Source of the DNA: Pseudomonas sp. G.S.17
GTDB taxonomy: Bacteria; Pseudomonadota; Gammaproteobacteria; Pseudomonadales; Pseudomonadaceae
Reading direction: 5' to 3'
NCBI RefSeq assembly: GCF_038096165.1
Contig: NZ_CP151076.1
Location: 3,903,501-3,967,500 of the forward strand
DNA length: 64,000 nt
Shown: positions 1 to 8,785 of the stretch, one piece after another
How positions within the stretch are numbered: position 1 is the first letter of the stretch
How the letters are laid out: every line of letters begins with the position of its first letter
Translations under genes and position numbers: made by a program
Notes under the pieces: generated by a model
What the model saw: only the letters and a program-made list of their open reading frames with translations
What the model was told of the DNA's origin: nothing
The model's database searches: none

Positions 1-439
1 CAATGATCGTCTTGCCGATATTGGCCTGCCAGATACGCACCACCGCGACACCGTTTTGCGGGACACGACTGGCTTGCAGTAAACCATTGCTGATGGCAAA
101 CGGGCCGACCGCTGCTGACAGATTGCCGCAATTGCCGCTCCAGTCGACGAAAGGCTTGTCGATGGAAACCTGACCGAACAGGTAATCCACGTCGTGCTCG
201 GGCCTGCTGCTTTTCGACACGATCACCGTCTTGCTGGTGCTGGACGTCGCGCCGCCCATGCCGTCGATCTGCTTTTCATAGGGATCGGGGCTGCCAATCA
301 CCCGCAACAGCAAGGTGTCACGGGCCGCGCCGGGGACCTGCGCGTCGAGGGGCAAATCCTGCAGTTTGAAAAATACGCCCTTGCTGGTGCCGCCGCGCAT
401 ATAAGTGGCGGGGATTTTGATTTGCACTGGGTGAGCCAT
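1..439 (-). CDS. prpF: PrpF, 2-methylaconitate cis-trans isomerase (3' end beyond window)
   Basis: Only the first 146 codons are present; the gene continues past base 1. The frame is open from the ATG at 437-439 to the window edge and begins MAHPVQIKIPATYMRGGTSK. The MRGGTSKG segment and the later DGMGGATSSTSK and DWSGNCGNLSAAVG stretches are typical of the PrpF/AcnD-accessory family, which has a diaminopimelate-epimerase fold. In the methylcitrate cycle PrpF isomerises the 2-methylaconitate isomer made by AcnD so that it can be rehydrated to 2-methylisocitrate. It is the last gene of the minus-strand prp operon, about 107 bases after acnD, with a REP pair between them. Family assignment is firm. 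Confidence 0.93.
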   Translation of the reverse strand, partial: MAHPVQIKIPATYMRGGTSKGVFFKLQDLPLDAQVPGAARDTLLLRVIGSPDPYEKQIDGMGGATSSTSKTVIVSKSSRPEHDVDYLFGQVSIDKPFVDWSGNCGNLSAAVGPFAISNGLLQASRVPQNGVAVVRIWQANIGKTII

Positions 440-480
440 GGAACGTGTCCTCTTAGATTAGGCGAGCTTCAGGCATTGCT

Positions 481-543
481 TTCGCGAGCAAGCTCGCTCC
501 CACTGTTTCAACCGTATCCCGTGGGAGCGAGCTTGCTCGCGAA
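481..543. repeat. REP pair (REPIN), 23-bp inverted arms
   Basis: The arm TTCGCGAGCAAGCTCGCTCC(CAC) is followed by a 17-base loop and its perfect reverse complement. It lies between acnD and prpF. This is the common Pseudomonas REP palindrome, and the same arms recur near 4.4, 41.4 and 54.5 kb. In a transcript it would form a long hairpin and could lower expression of distal prpF. Confidence 0.9.
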
Positions 544-546
544 CAG

Positions 547-3138
547 TCATGCCAACGCAGACTCCAGGAAATCCTGGGCAAAGCGCTGCAACACGCCGCC
601 CGCCTCATAGATCGAGACTTCTTCAGCGGTGTCCAGGCGACAGGTCACCGGCACCTCGACGCGCTCGCCGTTCTTGCGATTGATCACCAGGGTCATAGTG
701 CTCAGCGGAATGCGCTCGCCGAGTACGTCGAAGGTTTCGCTGCCGTCGATGCTCAAGGTATGCCGATCAACCCCGGGCTTGAACTCCAGCGGCAACACAC
801 CCATACCCACCAGATTGGTGCGGTGAATGCGCTCGAAACCCTCAGCGGCAATTGCCTCGACACCCGCCAGACGCACGCCTTTGGCCGCCCAGTCACGGGA
901 CGAACCCTGACCGTAGTCGGCGCCGGCAATGATAATCAGCGGCTGCTTGCGCTCCATGTAAATTTCTATGGCTTCCCACATGCGCGTGACCTGACCTTCC
1001 GGCTCGACCCGCGCCAGTGAACCCTGCTTGACCTTGCCGTCGACCTGCACCATTTCGTTGAGCAGTTTCGGGTTGGCGAAAGTCGCTCGCTGTGCGGTCA
1101 GGTGATCACCGCGATGGGTGGCGTAAGAGTTGAAGTCTTCTTCCGGCAGGCCCATTTTCGCCAGGTATTCACCGGCGGCGCTGTCGAGCATGATGGCGTT
1201 GGACGGCGACAAGTGATCGGTGGTGATGTTGTCACCCAGCACCGCCAGCGGGCGCATACCCTTGAGCGGTCGCGCCCCGGCGAGCGCGCCTTCCCAGTAC
1301 GGCGGACGACGAATATAGGTGCTTTGCGCGCGCCAATCGTACAGCGGCGCGACTTTCTCGCCGTCGTCAGCCTTGATCTCGAACATCGGGATATAGACCT
1401 GCCGGAACTGATCCGGCTTGACGCTGGCTTTGACCACCGCGTCGATTTCTTCGTCGCTGGGCCAGATGTCTTTCAAGGTCAGCGGCTTGCCGTTCAGATC
1501 GGTGCCCAGTACGTCCTTCTCGATATCGAAACGGATGGTGCCGGCAATGGCGTAAGCGACCACCAGTGGCGGCGAGGCCAGAAACGCCTGTTTGGCGTAA
1601 GGGTGAATGCGTCCGTCGAAGTTGCGGTTGCCGGATAACACAGCCGTCGCGTACAGATCACGATCAATGACTTCCTGCTGGATTTTCGGGTCCAGCGCGC
1701 CGCTCATGCCGTTGCAGGTGGTGCAGGCAAAGCCGACGATGCCAAAGCCAAGCTTTTCCAGCTCCGGCAACAGATTGGCTTCTTCCAGATACAACTGAAC
1801 CGCCTTGGAACCCGGCGCCAGTGAAGTCTTGACCCACGGCTTGCGGCTCAGGCCAGCGGCGTTGGCGTTGCGCGCCAGCAAGGCTGCGGCAATCACGTTG
1901 CGCGGGTTGCTGGTATTGGTGCAACTGGTGATCGCGGCGATGATCACCGCACCGTCCGGCATCAGGCCCGGTTCGTTTTCGACCACGCCGGAAATCCCTC
2001 GCGCCGCCAGCTCCGAAGTCGGCACCCGGCGATGGGGATTGGATGGCCCGGCGATGTTGCGCACCACGCTGGACAGGTCGAACTTGAGCACGCGCTCGTA
2101 GACGGCGGTTTTCAGGCTGTCGGCCCACAGACCGGTTTGTCTGGCGTAGGTTTCCACCAGCTTGACCTGCTCGGGCTCGCGGCCGGTCAGGGTCAGGTAA
2201 TCCAGGGTTTGCTGGTCGATGTAGAACATTGCCGCCGTCGCACCAAACTCCGGGGTCATGTTGGAAATGGTCGCGCGGTCGCCGAGGGTCAGCGCGTTGG
2301 CGCCGTCGCCGAAGAACTCCAGATAAGACGACACCACTTTCTCGCCGCGCAGGAATTCAGTCACCGCCAGCACGATGTCGGTCGCGGTAATACCCGGTTG
2401 GCGCTTGCCCACAAGCTCGACACCAATGATGTCCGGCAGGCGCATCCAGGAGGCGCGACCGAGCATCACGCTCTCGGCTTCCAGCCCGCCGACGCCAATG
2501 GCGATCACACCCAGCGCGTCGACATGCGGCGTATGGCTGTCGGTGCCGACCAGCGTATCCGGGAACGCCACGCCGTCCAGTGCATGCACCACCGGCGACA
2601 TTCGCTCCAGATTGATCTGGTGCATGATGCCGTTGCCGGGCGGGATCACATCGACGTTCTTGAAGGCTTTTTTGGTCCAGTTGATGAAGTGAAAACGGTC
2701 TTCGTTGCGCCGGTCTTCAATGGCGCGATTGCGCTCGAAGGCATCCTTCTCAAAGCCGCCGTGCTCCACCGCCAGCGAGTGATCGACGATCAGCTGGGTC
2801 GGCACCACCGGGTTGACCAGCGCCGGATCGCCACCTTGCAAGGCAATCGCATCGCGCAAACCGGCCAGGTCCACCAGCGCGGTCTGGCCAAGGATGTCAT
2901 GGCAGACTACCCGCGCCGGGAACCACGGAAAATCCAGGTCGCGGCGGCGTTCGATCAGCTGGGTCAGGGACGCCACCAGCGTTGCTGGATCGCAGCGACG
3001 CACGAGGTTTTCGGCGAACACCCGAGAGGTATACGGCAGCGTGTCGTAAGCGCCGGGCTCGATCGCGTCGACCGCCGCACGGGCGTCGAAGTAATCCAGG
3101 CGGGTGCCGGGCAGCGGTTTGCGATGTTCAGTGTTCAT
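547..3138 (-). CDS. acnD: Fe/S-dependent 2-methylcitrate dehydratase AcnD
   Basis: This 863-residue aconitase-superfamily protein converts 2-methylcitrate to 2-methylaconitate in the propionate (methylcitrate) cycle. The aconitase iron-sulfur ligand motifs are visible: SCTNTSNP near residue 406 and CTTCNGMSG near residues 471-474. The C-terminal swivel domain carries GADYGQGSSRDWAAKG. Length and sequence fit AcnD rather than AcnA or AcnB, and the assignment is confirmed by prpF downstream and prpC upstream. All prp genes are on the minus strand; 92 bases separate it from prpC. Long open frames on the opposite strand here are shadows. Confidence 0.96.
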   Translation of the reverse strand: MNTEHRKPLPGTRLDYFDARAAVDAIEPGAYDTLPYTSRVFAENLVRRCDPATLVASLTQLIERRRDLDFPWFPARVVCHDILGQTALVDLAGLRDAIALQGGDPALVNPVVPTQLIVDHSLAVEHGGFEKDAFERNRAIEDRRNEDRFHFINWTKKAFKNVDVIPPGNGIMHQINLERMSPVVHALDGVAFPDTLVGTDSHTPHVDALGVIAIGVGGLEAESVMLGRASWMRLPDIIGVELVGKRQPGITATDIVLAVTEFLRGEKVVSSYLEFFGDGANALTLGDRATISNMTPEFGATAAMFYIDQQTLDYLTLTGREPEQVKLVETYARQTGLWADSLKTAVYERVLKFDLSSVVRNIAGPSNPHRRVPTSELAARGISGVVENEPGLMPDGAVIIAAITSCTNTSNPRNVIAAALLARNANAAGLSRKPWVKTSLAPGSKAVQLYLEEANLLPELEKLGFGIVGFACTTCNGMSGALDPKIQQEVIDRDLYATAVLSGNRNFDGRIHPYAKQAFLASPPLVVAYAIAGTIRFDIEKDVLGTDLNGKPLTLKDIWPSDEEIDAVVKASVKPDQFRQVYIPMFEIKADDGEKVAPLYDWRAQSTYIRRPPYWEGALAGARPLKGMRPLAVLGDNITTDHLSPSNAIMLDSAAGEYLAKMGLPEEDFNSYATHRGDHLTAQRATFANPKLLNEMVQVDGKVKQGSLARVEPEGQVTRMWEAIEIYMERKQPLIIIAGADYGQGSSRDWAAKGVRLAGVEAIAAEGFERIHRTNLVGMGVLPLEFKPGVDRHTLSIDGSETFDVLGERIPLSTMTLVINRKNGERVEVPVTCRLDTAEEVSIYEAGGVLQRFAQDFLESALA

Positions 3139-3230
3139 GCGCGGGGACTCATCACGAAATTCGGTGGATGGACGGGGAGCTCATCGGCGGCTCCCCTGTC
3201 TCGGTCAATGCAGTCCAGTCAGCTATACGT

Positions 3231-4358
3231 TCAGCGCTTATCGATAGCGATGAACGCACGCTGTTCGACGCCGACGTATTCGGCGCTCGGACGGATGATG
3301 CGGTTGTTGGAGCGTTGCTCAAAGACGTGGGCGGCCCAGCCGGTCAGGCGTGAGCAGACGAAGATCGGCGTGAACAGCTTGGTCGGAATGCCCATGAAGT
3401 GATACGCCGAGGCGTGGTAGAAGTCGGCATTAGGGAAGAGCTTTTTCTGTTCCCACATGGTCTTGTCGATGGCTTCGGAAACCGGATACAGCACCGTGTC
3501 CCCTGCTTCATCGGCGAGTTTTTTCGCCCAGCCCTTGATCACTTCGTTCCGCGGATCCGACTCTTTATAGATGGCGTGGCCGAAACCCATGATCTTGTCT
3601 TTGCGCTCGAGCATCGCCAGGGTGCCTTTGACTGCTTCCTCAGCTGAGCTGAAACGCTCGATCATGGCCATGGCCGCTTCATTGGCGCCGCCATGCAAAG
3701 GCCCGCGCAAGGTGCCGATGGCCGCTGTGACGCAGGAATACAGGTCGGACAAGGTCGAAGCGCAGACCCGTGCGGTGAAGGTCGACGCGTTGAATTCGTG
3801 CTCGGCGTAGAGAATCAGCGAAACGTCCATCACCTTGACGTGCAGCTCGCTGGGCGTTTTGCCCAACAGCAAATGCAGGAAGTGGCCGCCGATGGAGGTT
3901 TCGTCGGTCACGCAGTCGATACGCTCGCCATCGTGGCTGAAGCGATACCAGTAGCACATGATCGCCGGGAACGCGGCCAGCAGCCGATCCGTGGCGTCGC
4001 GTTGCTGATCGAAGCTCAGTTCAGGTTCCAGCGTGCCGAGCATCGACGCGCCGGTGCGCATCACATCCATCGGATGGGTGTCGGCGGGAATCCGTTCCAG
4101 TACTTCCTTCAAGGCTTGCGGCAGGTCACGCAGCTTTTGCAGCTTGGCCAGATACTCGTCCAGCTGGGCCTGAGTCGGCAGTTCGCCGTACAGCAACAAG
4201 TAAGCGACTTCCTCAAAGCGCGCCTCGGCGGCCAGCTCGCGTACGTCGTAACCGCGATAGGTCAGACCGGCGCCAGCCTGGCCCACGGTCGACAAGGCAG
4301 TTTGTCCGGCAACCTGACCACGCAGGCCAGCGCCGCTCAATACTTTTGCTTCAGCCAT
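3231..4358 (-). CDS. prpC: 2-methylcitrate synthase
   Basis: The 375-residue citrate-synthase-fold enzyme condenses propionyl-CoA with oxaloacetate to 2-methylcitrate. The start chosen is the ATG at 4356-4358 (MAEAKVLSGAGLRGQ), preceded by GGAGAG at good spacing; an in-frame start four codons upstream lacks this. Visible family motifs are LYAEHEFNASTFTAR, GPLHGGANEAAM near residue 220 and GFGHAIYKESDPR near residue 260. The N-terminus (LTYRGYDVRELA) and the short length match PrpC, not the longer GltA-type citrate synthase. It sits between prpB and acnD. Confidence 0.96.
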   Translation of the reverse strand: MAEAKVLSGAGLRGQVAGQTALSTVGQAGAGLTYRGYDVRELAAEARFEEVAYLLLYGELPTQAQLDEYLAKLQKLRDLPQALKEVLERIPADTHPMDVMRTGASMLGTLEPELSFDQQRDATDRLLAAFPAIMCYWYRFSHDGERIDCVTDETSIGGHFLHLLLGKTPSELHVKVMDVSLILYAEHEFNASTFTARVCASTLSDLYSCVTAAIGTLRGPLHGGANEAAMAMIERFSSAEEAVKGTLAMLERKDKIMGFGHAIYKESDPRNEVIKGWAKKLADEAGDTVLYPVSEAIDKTMWEQKKLFPNADFYHASAYHFMGIPTKLFTPIFVCSRLTGWAAHVFEQRSNNRIIRPSAEYVGVEQRAFIAIDKR

Positions 4359-4421
4359 TGCTCTCTCCAATTTTGAATTTGTTAGGGAATTGGCAATTTT
4401 TAAACTGTGGATGCTCTACTC

Positions 4422-4488
4422 GTGGGAGCGAGCTTGCTCGCGAAGAGGCCATCCCCCCAGACACATTCGCGAGCAAGCTCGCTCCCAC
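4422..4488. repeat. REP pair (REPIN) between prpB and prpC
   Basis: GTGGGAGCGAGCTTGCTCGC and its reverse complement flank a loop of about 20 bases. A further half-copy (AGTTCGCTCCCACGG) follows at about 4490-4504. It is intercistronic within the prp operon. Confidence 0.88.
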
Positions 4489-4511
4489 CAAGTTCGCTCC
4501 CACGGATTTCA

Positions 4512-5405
4512 TCAACCCTTCTTCTGCGCAAACAACGCATCCAGCTTCTGCTCGAAGACGTGGTAATCAATTGCGTCATACAGCTCCATGCGGGTCTGCA
4601 TGGTGTCGATCACGTTTTGCTGGGTGCCGTCGCGGCGAATCGCGCCGTAAACGTTTTCAGCCGCCTTGTTCATGGCGCGGAACGCCGACAAAGGATAGAG
4701 CACCAGCGACACATCGGCGCCGCGCAGCTCGTCCACGGTAAACAGCGGCGTGGCGCCGAACTCGGTGATGTTGGCCAGGATCGGCGCCTTGACCCGCGCG
4801 GCGAACAGCTTGTACATCTCCAATTCGGTAATCGCTTCCGGAAACACCATGTCGGCGCCGGCTTCAATACATGCGGCAGCCCGCTCCAGCGCAGACTCCA
4901 GGCCTTCCACCGCCAGCGCATCGGTACGCGCCATGATCACGAAGCTGTCATCGGTGCGGGCATCGACAGCCGCCTTGATGCGGTCGACCATTTCCTGCTG
5001 GGAAACAATTTCCTTATTCGGACGATGGCCGCAGCGCTTGGCGCCCACCTGGTCCTCGATATGAATCGCCGCCGCGCCGAACTTGATCATCGAACGCACG
5101 GTGCGCGCCACATTAAAGGCCGACGAGCCAAAGCCGGTATCCACGTCCACCAGCAACGGCAGATCGCAGACGTCGGTGATACGCCGCACGTCGGTCAAGA
5201 CATCATCCAGCCCGGTAATACCCAGGTCCGGCACGCCCAGCGAACCCGCTGCGACGCCGCCACCCGACAGGTAAATCGCCTTGAAACCGGCGCGCTTGGC
5301 CAGCAAGGCATGGTTGGCGTTGATCGCACCCACGACCTGCAGAGGGCTTTCACTGGCGACGGCATCACGAAAACGCTGACCGGGAGTGCTTTTGTTGGAA
5401 TTCAT
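4512..5405 (-). CDS. prpB: 2-methylisocitrate lyase
   Basis: This 297-residue isocitrate-lyase/PEP-mutase family enzyme splits 2-methylisocitrate to pyruvate and succinate, the last step of the cycle. The catalytic-cysteine motif KRCGH is near residue 123, and the metal-site stretch [10 protein letters not shown] is near residue 85. [12 protein letters not shown] is also typical of PrpB. It is the first enzyme gene of the operon; its start overlaps the stop of the upstream GntR regulator by four bases, which suggests translational coupling. Confidence 0.96.
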   Translation of the reverse strand: MNSNKSTPGQRFRDAVASESPLQVVGAINANHALLAKRAGFKAIYLSGGGVAAGSLGVPDLGITGLDDVLTDVRRITDVCDLPLLVDVDTGFGSSAFNVARTVRSMIKFGAAAIHIEDQVGAKRCGHRPNKEIVSQQEMVDRIKAAVDARTDDSFVIMARTDALAVEGLESALERAAACIEAGADMVFPEAITELEMYKLFAARVKAPILANITEFGATPLFTVDELRGADVSLVLYPLSAFRAMNKAAENVYGAIRRDGTQQNVIDTMQTRMELYDAIDYHVFEQKLDALFAQKKG

Positions 5406-6139
5406 TTTTCACCTCGGATAGGGGATTGGACGGTGCCCGGCACTTGGGCGCCTTGTTCGAGCATATGGCGCTCGATATTGCGTTTGGACGCCGCGATGTG
5501 CCGGCGCATCAACAGCTCGGCCAGCTCACCGTCACGCTCGGCGATGGCGTCGAGAATGCGGTGATGCTCGGCAAACGCCTGACGCGGTCGATTGGGCGTC
5601 GCGGAAAACTGAATGCGGTACATACGCACCAGCTGATAGAGGTCGCCGCAGAGCATCTGAGTCAGGGTGCGATTGCCGCTGCCCTGAATGATCCGGTAAT
5701 GAAAATCGAAGTCGCCTTCTTGCTGGTAATAGCCAACGCCAGCCTGAAACGCCGCATCGCGCTCATGGGTATCCAGCACCCGGCGCAGCTCATCGATTTC
5801 TTCGCTGGTCATGCGCTCGGCCGCCATGCGACAGGCCATGCCTTCAAGTGACTCGCGAATTTCGTACAGCTCGATCAGCTCGGCGTGACTAAGGGAAACC
5901 ACCCGCGCCCCGACATGCGGAACGCGCACCAATAGCCGCTGCCCTTCCAGCCGATGAATCGCCTCACGCAGCGGACCCCGGCTGATGCCATACGTACGCG
6001 CCAGCTCCGGCTCGGAAATCTTGCTGCCGGGGGCGATCTCACCCTTGACGATAGCCGCCTGAATACGTCGAAAAACGTTCTCGGACAGCGTCTCCGAATC
6101 GTCCGCCGCAGGGGCAATGATTTCAAGCGTATCCAGCAT
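5402..6139 (-). CDS. GntR-family (FCD) regulator of the prp operon
   Basis: The protein has 245 residues. The N-terminal winged helix includes [20 protein letters not shown] (residues about 40-59) and GARVV. The C-terminal half is an FCD ligand-binding domain with [17 protein letters not shown] and conserved histidines ([17 protein letters not shown]) expected to bind a metal and ligand. In Pseudomonas, FCD regulators at this position control methylcitrate genes, and as first gene of the operon it probably represses itself and prpBC-acnD-prpF. Two matching palindromes (6141-6150 and 6212-6225) flank its promoter. Binding of a pathway intermediate such as 2-methylcitrate is an inference. Confidence 0.9.
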   Translation of the reverse strand: MLDTLEIIAPAADDSETLSENVFRRIQAAIVKGEIAPGSKISEPELARTYGISRGPLREAIHRLEGQRLLVRVPHVGARVVSLSHAELIELYEIRESLEGMACRMAAERMTSEEIDELRRVLDTHERDAAFQAGVGYYQQEGDFDFHYRIIQGSGNRTLTQMLCGDLYQLVRMYRIQFSATPNRPRQAFAEHHRILDAIAERDGELAELLMRRHIAASKRNIERHMLEQGAQVPGTVQSPIRGEK

Positions 6140-6140
6140 A

Positions 6141-6150
6141 GTGTCGACAC
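6141..6150. promoter_or_regulatory. Proximal prp operator (GTGTCGACAC)
   Basis: A perfect 10-bp palindrome two bases from the regulator's start codon. It shares the TGTCGACA core with the distal site at 6212-6225, so a bound repressor here could block transcription or translation start. Confidence 0.55.
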
Positions 6151-6170
6151 CTTATGGATCAATGGCGCTA

Positions 6171-6199
6171 AAACTAGCCATATCCGAGGTATCGGTCAA
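6171..6199 (-). promoter_or_regulatory. Predicted prp operon promoter
   Basis: On the minus strand TTGACC (6199-6194) and TAGTTT (6176-6171) are separated by 17 bases. The -35 is strong and the -10 weak. It lies between the two TGTCGACA operators and drives the regulator and prp genes. Confidence 0.45.
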
Positions 6200-6211
6200 A
6201 TGAAATCAGTT

Positions 6212-6225
6212 GATTGTCGACAATC
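6212..6225. promoter_or_regulatory. Distal prp operator (GATTGTCGACAATC)
   Basis: A perfect 14-bp palindrome 73 bases upstream of the regulator's start and just upstream of the predicted -35. The TTGTCGACAA form is typical of FCD-type GntR binding sites. Confidence 0.65.
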
Positions 6226-6249
6226 GTCTAATAATGCGTGTGTATCAGA

Positions 6250-6534
6250 ATGACTTCCCGTTGGAGCGAGGCTTGCCCGCGATGCGACATTCCTCTCCCA
6301 CAAAAGCCTGTAGGACCGGATTTATCCGGGAGGACGTCGGTTCAGTCAGCGAGGCATTCGAAGCCTGTCCCGGCCTCTTCGCGAACAAGTTCGCTCCCAC
6401 AATTTCAGAATCGGCGCGATCCTATGTGCGAGGCTTGCCCGCGAAAGCGCGTAGGACCGGCTTTAGCCGGGAGGGCAATTGACGCCTTCGCGACTAAAGT
6501 CGCTCCTACGGCCGGCTCGCGGGCAAGCCTCCAA
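6250..6534. repeat. Mosaic of REP elements of several subfamilies
   Basis: This gene-free spacer holds GGAGCGAGGCTTGCCCGCG-type, GGACCGGATTTATCCGGGAGG-type, TTCGCGAACAAGTTCGCTCC-type and TTCGCGACTAAAGTCGCTCC-type half-palindromes in both orientations, ending with CTCGCGGGCAAGCCTCC. Short frames across it are not credible genes. The promoter for the operon starting at 6712 probably lies between 6535 and 6700 (a TAGAAT is seen near 6581). Confidence 0.8.
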
Positions 6535-6711
6535 CGCAATTGCCTTCCAATCCGGGCAGTAAGGCTAAAACCCTTCATGCTAGAATGCCGCCCGCGCGTG
6601 ACCGCTGTTAGTGGCCTCATGCCAGCGGATTTTCCTCTCCAGATTGACGATCATGCCTGCACTATCGCTGCACGCACGGCTCCGAGGATCGTTCTCAACG
6701 CACCAGGATTT

Positions 6712-7245
6712 ATGAATCTCAAGCCCCTTTTTACCCTTTGCCTGTGCTTGCTTCCAGGTGTCGTCGTCGCTGGCGACAAAACCGTCTATGGCCTGAACGA
6801 ATACGCCGAGCTGACTGATATCGACCTGCAAGTGGCCGCCAAGCTGGACACCGGGGCCAAGACGGCGTCGCTGAGCGCTCGGGACATCAAGCATTTCAAG
6901 CGCGATGGCGAAAGCTGGGTGCGCTTTTATCTGGCCATCGATGACGCCCATGCGCACCCCATCGAAAAGCCGCTGGCCAGGCTCAGCAAGATCAAGCGTC
7001 GCGCTGATGACCGTGATGCCGATGACGAGAAAAAATACACCGCGCGCCCGGTGATCAGCCTTGATGTGTGCATGGGTGGCGCTTTACGCACCATCGAAGT
7101 GAACTTGACCGACCGAAGTGCTTTCCAATATCCGCTTTTGATCGGCTCCGAGGCGTTGAAACGCTTTGATGCGCTGGTCGATCCCAGTCTTAAATACGCA
7201 GCGGGCAAACCCGCTTGTGCAATCACCGCTCAAATCACCGAGTAA
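6712..7245 (+). CDS. Secreted RimK-associated retropepsin-like protease (Zn_protease family)
   Basis: The 177-residue protein starts at 6712 (MNLKPLFTLCLCLLPGVVVA), giving a signal peptide cleaved near residue 20; an upstream in-frame extension is REP sequence and was rejected. The body matches the small family annotated 'ATP-dependent zinc protease/RimB', related to retropepsin-like aspartic proteases: KLDTGAKTASLSA holds the D-T-G triad, followed by RPVISLDVC and FQYPLLIGSEAL. It is the first gene of a three-gene operon with the 7TM protein and an ATP-grasp ligase, spacing 4 bases. The signal peptide implies periplasmic action. The substrate is unknown. Confidence 0.82.
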   Translation: MNLKPLFTLCLCLLPGVVVAGDKTVYGLNEYAELTDIDLQVAAKLDTGAKTASLSARDIKHFKRDGESWVRFYLAIDDAHAHPIEKPLARLSKIKRRADDRDADDEKKYTARPVISLDVCMGGALRTIEVNLTDRSAFQYPLLIGSEALKRFDALVDPSLKYAAGKPACAITAQITE

Positions 7246-7249
7246 ATAG

Positions 7250-8785
7250 ATGCGCTCTCTCACACTCCATCTGAAAATCCTGATCGCTGTGCTGGTGACT
7301 CTGGGCATCGCGATCACGGCGTATCAGATTCTGGCGCTGGGCATTCCGGTGACCGAGGACGAAACTGACGACTTGTGGAACATCGACGCCAAGGTCGAGT
7401 TCGTCGCCAGCCCGAAAGACCCGGTCAAGATCCAGATGTTCGTGCCGCCGCTGGCCCGGGATTACATCAGCCTCAATGAAAGCTTTATCTCCAACAATTA
7501 CGGGGTGAGCGTCAACCGCGTCGATGGCAATCGCAAGGTGACGTGGTCGGCCCGGCGCGTGTCCGGCAACCAGACGCTGTATTACCGGCTGGTGCTGACC
7601 AAGCGTTACAGCGGTGAGAAAGCCAAGATCAAAGGTCCGATCTTCCGCGACAGCATCGTCGTCGAAGGCCCGGAAAAAATCGCCGCTGAAGCCTTGCTCG
7701 CGCCGATTCGCCAGCACTCGGCGGACGTCGAGACGTTCATCACCGAAGCCATCAAGCGGGTCAACAACCTCGCCGACGACAACGTTAAATTGCTGCTGGC
7801 GGGCGATACATCGAGTTCCAACAAGGCGCGGGTCACCGAGCTGTTGCTGTCCATCGCCCACGTGCCGCTGGAAAAGGTCCACACCATCCGGTTGGTGGCC
7901 GATCAGCCGCAGAGCCCGGAACTGTGGCTGCGCAGCTTCAATGGCAAGAGCTGGCTGTATTTCAGCCCGGATACCGGCGAGCAAGGTTTGCCGGAGGACC
8001 GCCTGCTGTGGTGGACCGGTGACGAGAATCTGATCACCGTCGATGGCGGCAAGAAAGCCTCGGTCAGCTTCAGCCTCAATAATAGTGAAATGAACGCCAT
8101 CCGCCTGGCCAAGCTGACCGATGCCAACACTGACGCGGACTTCCTCGAATATTCCCTGTACGGCTTGCCGCTGCAAACCCAGCAGACCTTCATGATCATG
8201 GTGATGATCCCGATTGGCGTGCTGGTGATCCTGATCCTGCGCAACCTGATCGGCCTGCAAACCCTGGGCACCTTCACGCCGGTGCTGATCGCCCTCGCCT
8301 TCCGGGAAACCCAGCTGGGCTTTGGCATCGTACTGTTCACCATCATTACCGCGCTGGGCCTGTCGCTGCGCTCGTATCTGGAACACCTGAAGCTGCAAAT
8401 GCTGCCGCGACTTTCCGTGGTGCTGACCTTCGTCGTGGTGCTGATCGCGGCCATCAGCCTGTTCAGCCACAAGCTGGGCCTTGAGCGCGGGCTTTCGGTG
8501 GCGCTGTTCCCGATGGTGATTCTGACCATGACTATTGAACGCCTGTCGATTACCTGGGAAGAACGCGGCGGCGGCCATGCCATGAAAGTTGCCATCGGTA
8601 CGCTGTTCGCAGCATCGTTGGCGCACATCATCATGAGCGTGCCGGAGCTGATCTACTTCGTGTTCACCTTCCCGGCGGTGCTGTTGATTCTGGTGGGCTT
8701 CATGCTGGCCATGGGTCGCTATCGCGGTTACCGCCTGACCGAGCTGATCCGCTTCAAGGCCTTCCTCAAGGAAGAGCAAAAATGA
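7250..8785 (+). CDS. Inactive transglutaminase fused to 7 TM helices
   Basis: This is a 511-residue membrane protein. One N-terminal TM helix (residues about 8-28) is followed by a periplasmic region of about 280 residues corresponding to the inactive-transglutaminase domain. Then comes a block of about seven hydrophobic helices from about residue 310, beginning TFMIMVMIPIGVLVILILR. It ends GYRLTELIRFKAFLKEEQK. The family always sits between a RimK-related protease and an alpha-L-glutamate-ligase-like protein, as here. Its stop overlaps the next start by four bases. Its role is unknown; it plausibly links cytoplasmic peptide ligation with periplasmic proteolysis. Confidence 0.85.
   Translation: MRSLTLHLKILIAVLVTLGIAITAYQILALGIPVTEDETDDLWNIDAKVEFVASPKDPVKIQMFVPPLARDYISLNESFISNNYGVSVNRVDGNRKVTWSARRVSGNQTLYYRLVLTKRYSGEKAKIKGPIFRDSIVVEGPEKIAAEALLAPIRQHSADVETFITEAIKRVNNLADDNVKLLLAGDTSSSNKARVTELLLSIAHVPLEKVHTIRLVADQPQSPELWLRSFNGKSWLYFSPDTGEQGLPEDRLLWWTGDENLITVDGGKKASVSFSLNNSEMNAIRLAKLTDANTDADFLEYSLYGLPLQTQQTFMIMVMIPIGVLVILILRNLIGLQTLGTFTPVLIALAFRETQLGFGIVLFTIITALGLSLRSYLEHLKLQMLPRLSVVLTFVVVLIAAISLFSHKLGLERGLSVALFPMVILTMTIERLSITWEERGGGHAMKVAIGTLFAASLAHIIMSVPELIYFVFTFPAVLLILVGFMLAMGRYRGYRLTELIRFKAFLKEEQK

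Noticed and set aside
2032..3402. 456-codon open frame on the plus strand opposite acnD
   Set aside because: It is a shadow of the high-GC third positions of acnD; the protein is His/Arg/Gln-rich with no recognisable motif and no ribosome site.
7235..8779. 514-codon minus-strand frame opposite the 7TM transglutaminase gene
   Set aside because: The opposite frame encodes a clear membrane protein; this one is a Gln/His/Asp-rich antisense artefact.
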